Positions 23,344 through 34,873 are shown, counted from the first letter of the stretch. The stretch is 64,000 nt of DNA from Rutidosis leptorrhynchoides (GCF_046630445.1 NC_092340.1:34184001-34248000); one strand, 5' to 3'. The notes: generated by a model not told the origin, from the sequence alone. A program made the numbers and translations.

Positions 23344-24480
23344 ATGTCAGCAATTGGGTCTTTGTCATCATCGTACTGGTGCTACAGATGCAACCGATCC
23401 ATTAGGGTTCAACTCGAAGTTCAAGATTCATCGTTAAATTGTCCCGATTGCAACGGTGGATTTATAGAAGAAATTAATAGTCCCAACCGATTAAATCGGT
23501 TTCCGACAGCTGCCGTATATCCCTCCGGAAACGGTCAACAGAGTCCCGGACCGACCCCTAGTCCGCCGTTGCTCCGGCGAGGTAGAAGAAACACCGGTGA
23601 ACGGTCACCGTTTAATCCGGTCATCGTTCTACGGGGACCCACAAGCACACCGGAAGAGTCTAGTACCGAGGAACTCGGTACCGGTGGTGGGTTTGAATTG
23701 TATTATGATGATGGATCCGGGTCGGGTCTCAGACCATTACCGGCTACTATGTCGGAGTTTTTACTCGGGTCGGGTTTTGATAGGTTATTGGATCAGTTAT
23801 CTCAAATAGAAGGAAATGGGTTGGGAAGAATTGATACTAATCCACCTGCATCTAAAGCAGCAATTGAAGCAATGCCAACAATTGAAATTCAAGAAAACCA
23901 TGTTACAATTGAATCATACTGTGCTGTTTGTAAAGAACCATTTGATTTAGGATCAGAAGCTAAAGAAATGCCTTGTCAACATTTATATCATTCCGATTGC
24001 ATTCTTCCGTGGCTCGCTTTGCGTAACTCTTGCCCGGTTTGTCGCCACGAGTTGCCATCAGAAACCGTTGATTCATCGAATGCAAACCGGGCTCATAACG
24101 ATACGGATAGTCATCCGGGTCACGAAGAGGAAGCGGTCGGGTTAACGATATGGCGATTGCCCGGAGGCGGGTTTGCGGTTGGTAGATTTTCGGGCGGAAG
24201 AGGGGTCGGGCAGAGGGAGCTGCCCGTTGTTTTTACGGAAATGGATGGGGGGTTTAATAACAATGGGGCTCCAAGAAGGATTTCATGGGCTGCTAGAGGG
24301 AATGTTACTAGAGAAAGAAACGGGTTGGGCCGGGTTTTAAGGAACTTTCTTTCGTGTTTTGGAGGAGGGTTTTTGAGGAATGGAAGACGGGCTTTGGGCT
24401 CGAGTTCAAGTTCTAATGATCGAGTCAGTCATAGAACTCGGTCCTTGTCGTCCACTGTTAGTGGTTCGTCGCGTAGGTGA
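23344..24480 (+). CDS. RDUF: RING-H2 / DUF1117 E3 ubiquitin ligase (RDUF1/RDUF2-like), 378 aa
   Basis: Intronless gene for a RING-type ubiquitin ligase. An N-terminal zinc ribbon has C13, C16, C33 and C36 (WCYRCNRSI...NCPDC). A low-complexity Pro/Gly/Ser-rich linker follows. The RING-H2 finger is complete: C193, C196, C211, H213, H216, C219, C230, C233 (C3H2C3), with W223 at the usual E2-contact position. The C-terminal part carries the DUF1117 signature (VGLTIWRLPGGGFAVGRF, near residue 265) and ends in a Ser/Arg-rich tail. This three-part layout is that of Arabidopsis RDUF1/RDUF2, drought- and ABA-responsive ligases (known); the same role here is inferred. Start: first ATG, context CTAGATGTC, directly before the zinc ribbon. 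Length fits the family (about 390-410 aa). It looks functional. Confidence 0.93.
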   Translation: MSAIGSLSSSYWCYRCNRSIRVQLEVQDSSLNCPDCNGGFIEEINSPNRLNRFPTAAVYPSGNGQQSPGPTPSPPLLRRGRRNTGERSPFNPVIVLRGPTSTPEESSTEELGTGGGFELYYDDGSGSGLRPLPATMSEFLLGSGFDRLLDQLSQIEGNGLGRIDTNPPASKAAIEAMPTIEIQENHVTIESYCAVCKEPFDLGSEAKEMPCQHLYHSDCILPWLALRNSCPVCRHELPSETVDSSNANRAHNDTDSHPGHEEEAVGLTIWRLPGGGFAVGRFSGGRGVGQRELPVVFTEMDGGFNNNGAPRRISWAARGNVTRERNGLGRVLRNFLSCFGGGFLRNGRRALGSSSSSNDRVSHRTRSLSSTVSGSSRR

Positions 24481-24803
24481 TGAACAGTCACATTGGAGGA
24501 ACAAAACACGGGCGCCGAGCTACACAAATAGCGAAGTTGATTCATGATTTTATCAAGGCTTAATGTATATAGTTAAACATGCTGAGATTACAACATATGA
24601 GTTTTTCTAGAGTACCTTGTTCTTATATGATTAATTATAATTTTGTTATTTGAAAAGTTTATAAACTTGAATTCTGTTGTCCACAGTTTGTTTGAGCTTA
24701 CATTGAATTGTACGTTTATGTATGTTTGACAGGCTAGCCGGTAGCTAGTCGGTTATACGAGTAGTCGGTAGCTTTTAACTTTTAGCCTGTACCAGGTAAT
24801 TAA
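24481..24803 (+). other. 3' UTR and downstream region of the RING-H2 gene
   Basis: AT-rich sequence with no ORF. Short GGTAGCT-type repeats near 24740-24775 and ACAGGCTA / TAGCCTGT at 24730 and 24785 could be the ends of a small element into which the Stowaway MITE inserted, but I cannot define it. Confidence 0.3.
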
Positions 24804-24805
24804 TA

Positions 24806-25001
24806 CTCCCTCCGTGTAGTCCAGTATTTCATTTTGTGTTGTCTCAAATTAATAATCCACTTTCATAAATAGAAAAAAAGAAGATATTTTATTGGTGGAT
24901 CCGGAGAGAGAAGATATTTCATTGGTGGAGAAATGAAGTTAGTGGGATTTTTTAAAACTGCGTGTTTTTGTCTGTGGACTATTAGAATGAGACGGAGGGA
25001 G
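24806..25001. mobile_element. Stowaway-type (Tc1/mariner) MITE, 196 bp
   Basis: Terminal inverted repeats CTCCCTCCGT / ACGGAGGGAG, flanked on both sides by TA, the Stowaway hallmark. No coding capacity. Inserted just downstream of the RING-H2 gene. Confidence 0.93.
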
Positions 25002-25576
25002 TAGGTTTTTAGCTTTTTTCCATTTAACTAAACCAAATTTTTGTTACATATGAATTTTTTAGTAAAAACTAAATGCTATAAAAAAAGTTACTGTCATTCA
25101 TAGCCTTACTGTGTTCAAATGATGATATGGTACAAAATTAAAAATTTTGTTGGAATAAGAAAGAATTGAAAAGATAGAGATTGTGTGGTTGTGTGCATAA
25201 AAAGAACAAAAAGGGGATATTTTTGGCACATTTGGTTAGAGTTGAGTCACAATAAAGGTTGCTGGAAACAGGCTGTTATCTTGATTTGAAATGTGGAATG
25301 TCGTGTTTACCATATAACCAGCAATATGCGCGTGCTTTATATCACTTTCTGCTATGCATAATTAAACATTGATAGATATTGACGTTATGCTAAAATCGTA
25401 CTTGTTAATCATAGGTGTGAACTATGTATTTCACTGTAATATGCAACACACTTAAATACCTTCATTGTGTAAATAAAAACTTTACCATACACAAAAATCA
25501 ATTAGATGGGATAGTGAATCCCCCCCCCCAAAAAAAAAAATTGTTAGTGACATTATTTTTGAAATCAGGCGATATC
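25002..25576. other. Intergenic, nothing recognised
   Basis: AT-rich sequence with a C10A10 run at about 25530. No convincing gene, TIR or LTR seen. Confidence 0.5.
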
Positions 25577-25950
25577 AATTGTTTTTTTTAGCCAAAATAA
25601 CAAAAACTATAATAAACGAGATCTTCATCGAAAAATGAAGATCCAAACAGTTACACCACAAAAGAACAACTCGAAACAAGCAAACGTCACAAATTGACGC
25701 TAACTCCAACCGAGCACATAACACTAACACAACATACAAACAAGAAGATTACATCTAAATCACTACACTAAACTAGCTTCTAACGAGCACCAACAAAGAA
25801 TTATACCAAATTCAAAACCATCATTAAAAACATACACAAAGAAAACACAAGTTACGAGACATTTTTACCATTCCTCCTATCCGGACGAATAGTGATTCCA
25901 TTTACCTTGTCGATATGAAGTCATTTACCATTCCGTGATGTAATGTCAAA
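25577..25950 (-). mobile_element. Probable LINE 3' untranslated end
   Basis: On the minus strand it ends GTTATTTTGGCTAAAAAAAAC, a poly(A)-tailed end. A perfect hairpin (GATCTTCAT / ATGAAGATC, 25620-25644) lies about 40 bases before the tail, as in many plant LINE and SINE ends. No reverse-transcriptase residues are visible, so the class is inferred. Confidence 0.4.
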
Positions 25951-26033
25951 CAAGGTGATATGAATTGTTCATTTATTAAATTAACTTAAATTTAATTGCA
26001 GTACGATAGATGACCTCAAAAACAACCCAACTT

Positions 26034-26236
26034 AAACCGCGGGGGTGGTGGTGTAATGATTGAGGCCCATCCTTTTATGGTGGAGGTCATGAATTCGATT
26101 CCACGCAGTTGCAGTTATTCCCTCGTGGCCACGAAGGTTTTCTTGCAATGACTCCGGGCTACTCGTAAATCGAGTAGTCCCCTGTAATTAGTCAGTTTGA
26201 AAAAATAAGTTGGATATCCAGGTTGATAGAAAAAAA
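26034..26236 (+). mobile_element. tRNA-derived SINE, 203 bp, with 13-bp TSD
   Basis: It has an A-box-like GGTGGTGTAATGATTGAGG near the start and a B-box-like TGAATTCGATTCC about 35 bases later, and ends in a run of nine A. Flanking duplications AACAACCCAACTT (26021-26033) and AACAACGCAACTT (26237-26249) match at 12 of 13 positions. Confidence 0.8.
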
Positions 26237-26249
26237 AACAACGCAACTT

Positions 26250-27106
26250 GAAATTAGAGCTTTAGATTATAACCTAATTGTAGGTTTCATTGTTGTATTT
26301 ATTATATTAAGTCTGATTTATTTTAAATAACATATTCTAAAGATATAACTTTGACTTAAAAACAACCCGAATTAAGAGTACACAAAGTCGTAGCCATTTT
26401 TCACCGTAGGGGGTCGCCGACGCTGGAATCCGATGGTCATCTGACTCCCTTCCAGCATCGGACCATTGATGGAGGTCAGCGTCGAGATTCAACGCCACCA
26501 GGCCACTTTGAGAAGAGGGTTATTTTTTGTTTCTTTTTTCTATCATTATTTTTATTTTTGGTTGCGGTTGCGGTTGTGGTTGTGATTGCAGGTACATACG
26601 AGATGAAGAGGAGGATTTAGACGGGGGATTAGGTTAAAAGATAAAAAGCTCAAAAATAAAAAGTTGGTTCAATACTGGCCGATTTATTTTCAAAAAATGC
26701 GCTCTAAATTTTAGTTTTCTTATAATAATTATTTTGTATTTGTATTTTTTTGTGTTATTTAGATATAGGTAAACTTGAAAAGAATTGTTTCTTTTATTAA
26801 GTATTGTATTTTTATTAATGGAATTTTAGTTTTATTTTATTAATTTATTTTTGTTATTTAAAATAAATAAATAATAAAAAGTATAAAAAAGTTAAATAAT
26901 ACTCCGTAATAAATTAAACACTGAAACTATACACTAAATCATTTCCTCTCTTCTACCATAGGTGTCTAAAATTAGTGTGTACCTAGACACTTCACGACTC
27001 CATATGCTCTAAGAGTTTCAAACTAAAATTACGAATAGAGTATAGAATCATAAATAAAGAATTTCTTTTTTTTTGTTCCCACTACTAAATAGTAAATAGT
27101 GTCCAT
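26250..27106. other. Intergenic, nothing recognised except a hairpin
   Basis: No gene found. A GC-rich stem-forming stretch at about 26415-26490 (GACGCTGGAATCCGATGG ... GGTCAGCGTC) stands out from the AT-rich surroundings. A ctctaagag near 27010 resembles hAT ends, without a partner. Confidence 0.4.
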
Positions 27107-27193
27107 AACACAATCCTAAATGCTACAACTAGCCCTACATGCATCGGTAATTAGTTGTTCGACAAATTGTATCCTCAGGAATCATACATGCAC

Positions 27194-27510
27194 CTTTTTT
27201 TTTTTTAGAACAGCAGCAATATATTAAAACAAAACGAGCTATCCTAGTAAGTAGCTAGAATAGACCCGCGAAAGAGATTACAACGGCTTAAGACGCCACA
27301 CGTTCCAATTTACATTTTTCTTACCTCTACTTCTATACCAATTTAAAGAATAAAGGCAGATTGAATCAAATAAAATACAACGATTAAAGGGACGTGGGTG
27401 AAATAAGCGGCTATTCCTGAATCTCCAAATATGCCAAACTGTAGAAGCAACGATGACATATAACCTAGATTTGAAAATGAGATCAATTGAGACCATGTTT
27501 TCAATCATTT
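27194..27510 (-). mobile_element. LINE 3' end fragment (ORF2 C-terminus plus poly(A))
   Basis: The minus-strand peptide ends with the plant LINE tail signature (VWHIWRFRNSRLF ... SLNWYRSRGKK..NWNVWRL), then a short 3' UTR and a 13-base poly(A) seen as T13 at 27194-27206. Only the extreme 3' part is present. Confidence 0.75.
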
Positions 27511-28475
27511 ATAATGAACTCTTTAAACAAGTGCAAGCTTATCAATGTCTCTTTAATTACGAAGACCAGCGTGAAGCTCATCTATGTTTTATTGTTTATT
27601 TACATTTATATTCACACAAATTTGCTGAGAGAATCGAGTGCAACAAATGAAGTTGTTACAAAAAAATACTCAGTAGTATCTAAAATAGATGTACCATTTA
27701 TTCAACAACAACAAAACTCAATCTCACAAAAGTGAGATATGAATAGGTAAGATATAGACATACTTCTATATCTTAGAATAAAAACAAGTCATTGCTCCAC
27801 TTAGAGTGAAACACCCCAAGAGAGTAAAGAAAGTCTTCCGTCTAAGTGTTCTATGGATAGAGAGATTGCTTTCGAATGGACCTCCGGTCAATAAGTAGGT
27901 TTAAAAAAAGAAAAAAAAAAGTGTGGGACGCCATGAAAATTGTAGGATCAAATTTTCATGAGTTTTAAACCTGACTAAAGTTCAATTTAGGCTCTAAGTG
28001 ACGGTAAAGTCGCAAATAAATCGACGTTTGCTGTTGATTCGATTAATAGAGCCAACTGTACATTTATTATATAATGAGTTATCTCAAACCTCATAAGCTA
28101 TAATTTAATATTGTATACCTGCTATATTGTTTATATACATTCCAAATTATTAATTATATTCAACCGTGTAATATTAATTTTAGACATGATACAGTAAATT
28201 CACTAAAATGTTCAGAAGAAGTAGTGAAGAACGAAGGTAGTGGACACATGTGGAAATCTCACGGTATTTCAACTTAGAATAAAGTCAAAGATGGAACCAA
28301 AGTTGACTCATAATGGTCCATATCGACCGCTTTGTTGATAGCTACCCTCTTGTACTAAATTTATGGACATGTCGGTTTGGTTTATGAACCACCTCTGGGC
28401 TTTTGTGTGTATGCTAAGGTGGCAATTCGCACCTCATTAATAATTGCAAAAATATTGCATTTTTAATATTTAAAG

Positions 28476-28623
28476 GGAGTGTAACTAGAGGGTGCGTATA
28501 ATGCGCAATTCATCCGGTACCAGGTCTCGCGTTCGGGGGCTTGATTACCCGAGGTTTTACCTTCTATGGAGAGCCAATGTACTCGTTCATAGAAGGGTTT
28601 CCTTGCTTACCAAAAAAAAAAAA

Positions 28624-28705
<82 letters not shown>
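28476..28705 (+). mobile_element. SINE with (A)n(TA)n tail and perfect 10-bp TSD
   Basis: Head of about 135 bp with a B-box-like GGTCTCGCGTTCGGGGG, then A15 and about 38 TA units. The flanking duplication ATATTTAAAG is perfect (28466-28475 and 28706-28715), which shows that the (TA)n tract is part of the inserted copy and grew from the tail. Confidence 0.75.
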
Positions 28706-28712
<7 letters not shown>

Positions 28713-28775
28713 AAGTGTACTTGGATCTTGCTTAAACTGATTATAATAAATTTAATAAAACCGTGTAGAGTCTCC

Positions 28776-28780
<5 letters not shown>

Positions 28781-28824
<44 letters not shown>
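28781..28824. repeat. Poly(T) run of 44
   Basis: Uninterrupted T44; possibly the poly(A) of a minus-strand retroposon whose body to the right is not recognisable. Confidence 0.95.
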
Positions 28825-29009
28825 CATATGATAAAAGCTACTAGTAGTCTAGTACTATACAAATTACATAAACTAGTTGACCAAGGTTAATTTGTTACAT
28901 TCTTAGTCACGAGTCGAACAACTACTTGCCAATGCATGTAGCCATGTAGGGCTAGTTGTAGCATTTAGGATTGTGTTCTTTCAAACGGTTATATAAACTC
29001 TAACCAAAA

Positions 29010-29206
29010 GTGGGATGAATGATAAAGAATGATGACAGTGAAAGTACTTGAATTTTCCTTAATCCAAAAATAAGATTACAAGCATATATAGAGATTAAGA
29101 TGGGCTAAGCCCCAACAAAATACAAAATGGCCTAAGCATATGGGCCAATTACTAATATATCTAACATTGGCCATTGGCCAATTACTATTACTAATATATC
29201 TAACAG
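29010..29206 (-). repeat. Partial Copia-type LTR
   Basis: The minus strand begins TGTTAGATATATTAGTAAT, and a TATA box (CTCTATATATGC) follows about 110 bases later, a common short Copia LTR design. A duplicated segment (TTGGCCAAT...TATCTAACA) lies at the start. The left border and target duplication are not clear, so it is a fragment or decayed solo LTR. Confidence 0.5.
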
Positions 29207-29490
29207 AGTGTTGATAGTACATAATTAGTTATAAAGACTTATGTTGCCAACCATTTTAAGTTTGAACAAAAATACAAAAAATAATCCGGGCAAACATAAA
29301 CACGAGTACATTAATTACGCTCGAACGAATTACTGAACGAAAGTAAGAGACTTCATACATAATAATGAAGTCAGACACTCAGATTCAAACACTACTACTT
29401 CATAGTGGTTCAAAAGTAGATTTGAATTGAGTCTTACATTAATTACTAGGTTTAATAGTTAGATATTTGTTAAGTTTCATAAGATCCACA

Positions 29491-29787
29491 TTTTTTTTTT
29501 TTCAAGGCAAGTTGTTGGCATCGAATACTCTCATTTGCCATGCACGCACGCGCTTTCGGGCCGAAACCCGAACCGCATTACAGGAATCCGAACCTTAAAC
29601 CATCCCGAGGGGCAGGCGGGTCGGACCTGGTCCTGAATACGGGCCAGTAAAACCTCCCCGAAACAATCCAGCTTTCAGAAAATAAATCTAACGGATATTT
29701 TTAAGGGGAGAGACTCAAACTTGAGACCTCCTCACCCCATCGTAATACACAAGTGTAAAGGGATGAACCACTGGACCACTAGGGTAG
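29491..29787 (-). mobile_element. tRNA-derived SINE, 297 bp, minus strand, 15-bp TSD
   Basis: The minus strand starts ACCCTAGTGGTCCAGTGG (A box), then GGTCTCAAGTTTGAGTC (B box), a GC-rich body, and a poly(A) seen as T12 at 29491-29502. Duplications TTCATAAGATCCACA (29476-29490) and TTCATAAGGTCCACA (29788-29802) differ at one position. Confidence 0.85.
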
Positions 29788-29996
29788 TTCATAAGGTCCA
29801 CAAAATTGATACGTATTACTGTACATATTTTCTCTTTTAAAAATGTGTAACATTATTTACGCCTTTCATTGGCAAGACAATACTCTGCATAATCCAAAAG
29901 CTTTGGGATGAACAGGATGTCGATTATATTCATGGAATGCATGGTTGTAAATGAACCATTTTTAGAGTATAAAATATCTTAGAAGATACTGTACTC

Positions 29997-30116
29997 CATT
30001 ATGCTCTATTTTAGAAGTATTTGGTTGAGTGCACAAGTACCTTCAACCAAATACTTCAAAATTACGTTAAGTGCACAAGTACCTTCAACCAAATACTTCA
30101 AAAATAGAGCATAATG
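29997..30116. repeat. 120-bp foldback repeat (MITE-like)
   Basis: CATTATGCTCTATTTT with GAAGTATTTGGTTGA at the left recurs inverted at the right end. A direct repeat (GTGCACAAGTACCTTCAACC, twice) lies inside. No clear target duplication. Confidence 0.6.
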
Positions 30117-30513
30117 AACCTGTTTTTGTAAGTGTTCTTACAATATGCTCTATGATCCTGTTTTTGTAGCTTCGGATAATATTTTCTTCTTGAATTTCAT
30201 GTCGGTATACATTTTGATACGTGAACGATATAGATATAGTACGTAAATATATCAACTGATTGACTATCAAAATTTATTAAGCCTTTCAAACACATACAAA
30301 TTCCAAATTATGCAGAAACCTAAATAGATCAACTGATTGGCTAACATCAAGGACCATCACCTGTTCATTGACGAGCAAATGTAGCAGCTCAGTTTTGTAT
30401 CTTCCATTATTCAAAATAAGGTCAAAAGCCTAAGGATCACATACATGCAGAATTTTTAACCTAAAAAAGGATCAATTGCCATGATTAAGTTAAGATAGAT
30501 CCTAGAAATGGAA

Positions 30514-31787
30514 CTATTTTCCCTTGCCCTTTCCTTTGCCGCCTTTCTTGGAGTCCATCTTGGCTTGAATACGAGCCGCAGCTGCTGCTTTGGCTTCTTC
30601 TCGTTTCTTCTTCTCTTCTTCCTTCTGTGCAGCTGCCATTTCCCTTTGCCTCTTCAGCTCACTGTATATTCATCTTGTTATAAATTTAACAATATTAACT
30701 TATAATAATGAAGGCCAGCCTGGTTTAGTTTAGTTGGAAGATAAGATAATTGAATAAGAAGCACATACTCTAGTCTAGCCCTCTCGTCTGAGACGCTAGC
30801 CAAGCTTGAACCTTTCCTAGGCCTGCAGGCAACCAGCTCCACCTCAAAAATAAGAGTTGCACTGCACGTTTAAAATACCAAAGCAATAAACACGTATCAA
30901 ACTTTGCAACTACTCACAATTCACGCTCTAAGTGAGCCTATTCATGCTTTGAATTCCAAAATATCACATTAATATAATAGCTATATGGGGTGACATGATG
31001 TACCAAAAGTTGATATCTAAAAAGATTAGACAAAGGCTATGAAATATGAAGTAGTTACTCTGGTGGAATCTCTGGAGGAGAACCTGCAGTTCCATACGCA
31101 TAGTCTGACTTGCAAGTTATTTTGGCAACCTCGCCAACCTGAAACAACGATAGACACTCTAAACTATTTAGAAAAAAACATGGACTTATGATCCTGATAA
31201 GTGGAGAGTTTTAAAAATGGGTCAACCTTCATGGTTCTTAAAGCAATATCCCAAGCCTTTATAACAGAGCCCTTGCCAAGTTCAAAGGTGAAGATCGTAT
31301 TGTCTTCATGTGTAGTATCGAATACTTCACCCGTTTCAGCCAGAGTCCCTTCATAATGCACTGTCCAAGAATCAACACAGACACCCTTAGAACCCATCTT
31401 CAGAAATTAACAAAAAAATCGATGATACGCTAAAAAGTGACAAATACTACATTAAATTGCTGAAAATTTCCTTCTTTCTGTTCCTAAAGTCCACAAATGA
31501 CATTATTACTCATATATATACATATATGCAACTAACTTACTTTTAATACACTTCCATGAAATTGTTAAACTCTGAATGTTAAACACGAGTGATAATCAAA
31601 ACAGTTTCTTTCAAAAAAAAAAGGAACAAGAGAAGCTATAAACATTATTATATTAGTTTTAATTACCATCAACAAGAGGAAGGTTTTCAGAAGGAACAAT
31701 TGCATCAGGTTTGGCTCTCTTCACAATTGTTTTCATCACACCTCCATCTCCACTCAAATCAATACATTCAGCAGCAGCAGCAGCCAT
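30514..31787 (-). CDS. FKBP20-1: FKBP20-1-type peptidyl-prolyl isomerase, 191 aa, five coding exons
   Basis: Coding exons on the minus strand: 31667-31787, 31227-31360, 31059-31138, 30769-30861, 30514-30661, all with GT-AG introns and a frame that closes exactly (576 nt). The protein matches Arabidopsis FKBP20-1 (190 aa) from memory in length and order: a short Ala start, [19 protein letters not shown], then an FKBP domain with the usual pocket positions present (Y43, F54, D55, F66, V73, I74, W77, Y100), [17 protein letters not shown], and a charged Ala/Lys/Glu helix ending in a GKGKGKGK tail. FKBPs catalyse cis-trans isomerisation of Xaa-Pro bonds; the FKBP20-1 group is nuclear, and a rice relative is reported to bind an SR splicing factor (known). 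Start: the only in-frame ATG in exon 1. It looks functional. Confidence 0.95.
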
Positions 31788-32270
31788 ATCTCTCACCTAT
31801 ATTTTAACTGGCCTGATATATACATACAAAAGTACATAAATATTGATAACAAAATAAACATATACTGATATACAGCCATATGCTTCTTCAGTTTAACTTA
31901 ACATTTTATATCTCACAGTAATTATAAAAATTCATAACCCTATCACAGTATCCCCAATTTAAAAACCCTAGGTCAACTTTCAAAACTAATTTTCACAAAT
32001 ATATAGCAACAATTAATTAATTAAATCCTACTCAATCACTACTGGATAACAGATTAAACACATCGAATTAGTACAATTCAAAACCGAATCAGGTGAAAAC
32101 ATGAATATATTACTGGATATAACAATTAATAAAGTAAAATTGAGATGAAAAAGAACTTCAATACCAGTTGCCGGAAATAATTGAAGAAGCTTTGTGTAAA
32201 AAAATCAGCGGCGAAGATTGACGAAAAAGGAGCGACGATCTGATCGGAAAATCGATGGCCATAACCTTCC
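31788..32270 (-). promoter_or_regulatory. 5' UTR with intron, and promoter side of FKBP20-1
   Basis: A GC-richer leader exon lies near 32164-32260 (minus strand GATCGTCGCTCC, CTTCGCCGCTG), ending at GCAACTG followed by GTATTG. The acceptor is probably TATATATCAG near 31815, 28 bases before the ATG. So a leader intron of about 350 bases is likely; borders are by inspection. Confidence 0.5.
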
Positions 32271-33600
32271 GGCAATTATATTTTTTTTACTATCCTAATT
32301 AATTTGTCTCTTAGCTTATTTTATTTATATGCGAAATTAAAATTAAAATTAGAATCAATTGATCACCTTCACGCGCGCGCGTTAAACACGAAATCTTTAT
32401 TTGTAGCCTTTACTAGCCCTCTAGATTTGAATACTACAATCGTATCCAAAGTTTTATTTGCTCAAAATACTTGCAAATGCATGCTCGAAATGTTTTCTAT
32501 ACGCTGAAGTTACTTGCACCATTATTTTTGTTAAATTAAATTGTACATTATAATCAGAGTAGGTTTCGAGAATTTGACTGTCCAGAACGAAGCGAAAAAA
32601 AGTCCTAAGGCCCTAACGGATAGTATAGGTTATTTAAAAAATGACAATTAAAACATCGTATCAATAAATATAAAGAATATAGCAATTTACCGAACGAACG
32701 TATTGATATTGAACAGTCGCGAAAGATAACAAATCAAATAATCAAAAGTTGTATCTGGTACCATAAACTCAAAAAAGAAATAAAGAAATCAAGGTTAGGA
32801 AAAATGAGTCCCAGTGTATCTTATTTCTTCCTGTAATATTTTTGCCCCGAGAAAATGCGCTTGAAACTATACTTTTAATTTTTGGGCATGTAAATACATT
32901 GTTGCATTTTTTTTATTTTGACCTTAAAAGGATAGACATTGAGCAGTTGAGCATCCTGCTCATGCTTTCAGCCAGACCTGATCATAATTTGTTAATGGAT
33001 ATTTGTGATTGATTTATCATAAATTATGGTAGATTTACCATTCATCTCAATATCATCACCAAGTAACTCTTAAAATCTGACACTGACTTGGTGTTCGCTA
33101 ACACTGCACTTTGGAAAGCATAACATTTTGGTTTACGTAAATATGTAAATACGATAATGTTAGATGACATCACGTACAGGAGCATCTATCACTTTCGCTA
33201 ACACCAACGTAACTTTTCAAACAATGATAGGTTTTGTCATCTTGTTATCTACAAGTCTACAACAACTTATTCATGTTTTGTACTATCAATTTATTTATCA
33301 AGATAATAAAGACAAATTTTAACAAAGTGTGCATTAGTTTTAACGTGGGGGTTTTTAATGCGTTGTCAAATTAAAAGGCCCAACAAAAAGAGACCCAATA
33401 GTACACTTAAACAGAGGTGCAGAAAGAAGGCCCATCTTTTCTAACCACAAGGCCTCACGGGATGACAGAAAGTCATGTCCATTCCATGTCCTGAAAGAAA
33501 ACATCGTTGTAATTATTAATAGGGACAATTTTTGTTCCTTAAACACCGGAATTCAATGTTTTCAGTATGCAATGTTTCGGTTAATGAGGGTATCTCGCCG
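32271..33600. other. Intergenic, nothing recognised
   Basis: AT-rich, no ORF with coding character. The segment 33355-33500 has a slightly different base composition but no identifiable domain. Confidence 0.5.
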
Positions 33601-33790
33601 GAGTTTGACTTAGGCCATTTTTTCCATTGATTTACTTGTGATTACCATTCGAATTGTCATCGCGGGACACCCAATTTATGGTGTTAAAACCGAAATTTTG
33701 TCCGAAGCTTTGAACCGTAATGGAGTCATCGGGTTCAAGTATGTGGCAGCGAGCAGTGAGGAGTTAATTTTCGGCACAGTGGGTGCAACT

Positions 33791-34418
33791 AGGGGCGGAG
33801 CCGCGGAGGTATGTGTAGACAAGAGAGGGCCTTGGCCTCCCTTGATTTTTGGGTTAATGGTATGACTTTTATGATATTCATGGGTTTAAAAATATATGTC
33901 CTGTAATTGGCCTCCCTAAAAACTCTATTACCTCTTTATGTTTATTATATTATAACCATTTTCATATCATTACGTTTTTAATATATATTATAGCATTTAG
34001 ATTTAGATCTATACGATAATTTTTAATGTAAATCTTTACACTTTTTGAACAAAGAGTAAATTGTATTATATTTGTTCTAATTTTCATGTAGAATTCATTA
34101 GCAACTCACCTTAAAAGATTGGAATTGATATTTTCTACTCTCTTTTTTATATATCCACTCAATATTACTAAAATAACCTTAAATCATGTCTTACACAAAC
34201 TCTTTGATAGAATATATTTGAGGGTATTTCTGGAAGAAATCATCATACTAGAGTAGATTTATCATTTACAAGTTTGAAAATATCACCACCCAAAAGATTA
34301 ATAAGTTTGAACTCCGTATTTAACTACGATGACGATACTTATATTATTTAGTACTACACTTAAAGTTTGAATATTCATTTTTTGGCCCTCCTAATTAAAA
34401 CGCTCGAGTTCCGCCCCT
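33791..34418. mobile_element. MULE-like MITE, 628 bp, TIR AGGGGCGGA, about 10-bp TSD
   Basis: Starts AGGGGCGGAG and ends TTCCGCCCCT. Flanks are GGGTGCAACT (33781-33790) and GGGTACAACA (34419-34428), 8 of 10 matching, in the 9-11 bp range of Mutator-like elements. No transposase. A related end pair occurs at 37472-37695. Confidence 0.65.
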
Positions 34419-34551
34419 GGGTACAACAGTCACTAAGGGTTATGTTGGTGTTTTGGCTAGGAAAGGGGTAATTGATTCGGCTTGTAATAATTTGAACTTG
34501 GCTCCGGAGTTGGATGTTGGTTCTCCTGTACAGGCATCTTCGAATGATGTT

Positions 34552-34873
34552 GTTTTTTTTTCGAAAAGCAAAATGATTTTTATTAAACACGAAGTAGGCC
34601 AAAAGGCCATATACATGATACACAATCCATATCCATGTTACACGATTGGGCTTTACAAAGCCCTACTAGAACTCACGGACTTGGTGGAGTTACATGGCAA
34701 AAAAAGAAAACGAACAGTAGGACAGCAGTTACATTTGTTGCAGAGAGAGCAACACATTAACACACTACACTACTCACTAGACTCATAGCTAAACAAGACA
34801 CGACCAAGGATCCGAGATCCACTCTAACCAACTAATATCCCGATTCTTAATACGGTTAGAGATCCATTCAGAT
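34552..34873 (-). mobile_element. LINE 3' end fragment
   Basis: The minus strand encodes the last residues of a LINE ORF2 (WISNRIKNRDISWLEWISDP), then a 3' UTR with the self-complementary GGCCTTTTGGCC and a TTTAATAAAAAT end before the poly(A), seen as T9 near 34553-34561. It interrupts the coding-like sequence at 34551. Confidence 0.65.

Larger units (their letters stand above)
27107..28977. mobile_element. Long-TIR non-autonomous DNA element, about 1.87 kb
   Basis: The left arm at 27107-27144 (AACACAATCCTAAATGCTAC, then AACTAGCCCTACATGCAT) recurs inverted at 28932-28977, apart from a short insert in the right arm; similarity weakens over a further 30 bases or so. No transposase is seen. A LINE end (27194-27510) and a SINE (28476-28705) lie inside. 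No clear target duplication was found, so the superfamily is open. Confidence 0.55.

Noticed and set aside
28492-28735. Ile-Tyr repeat open frames, also at 36250-36531, 35917-36099 and 41623-41808
   Set aside because: They arise from (TA)n microsatellites and have no other coding character.
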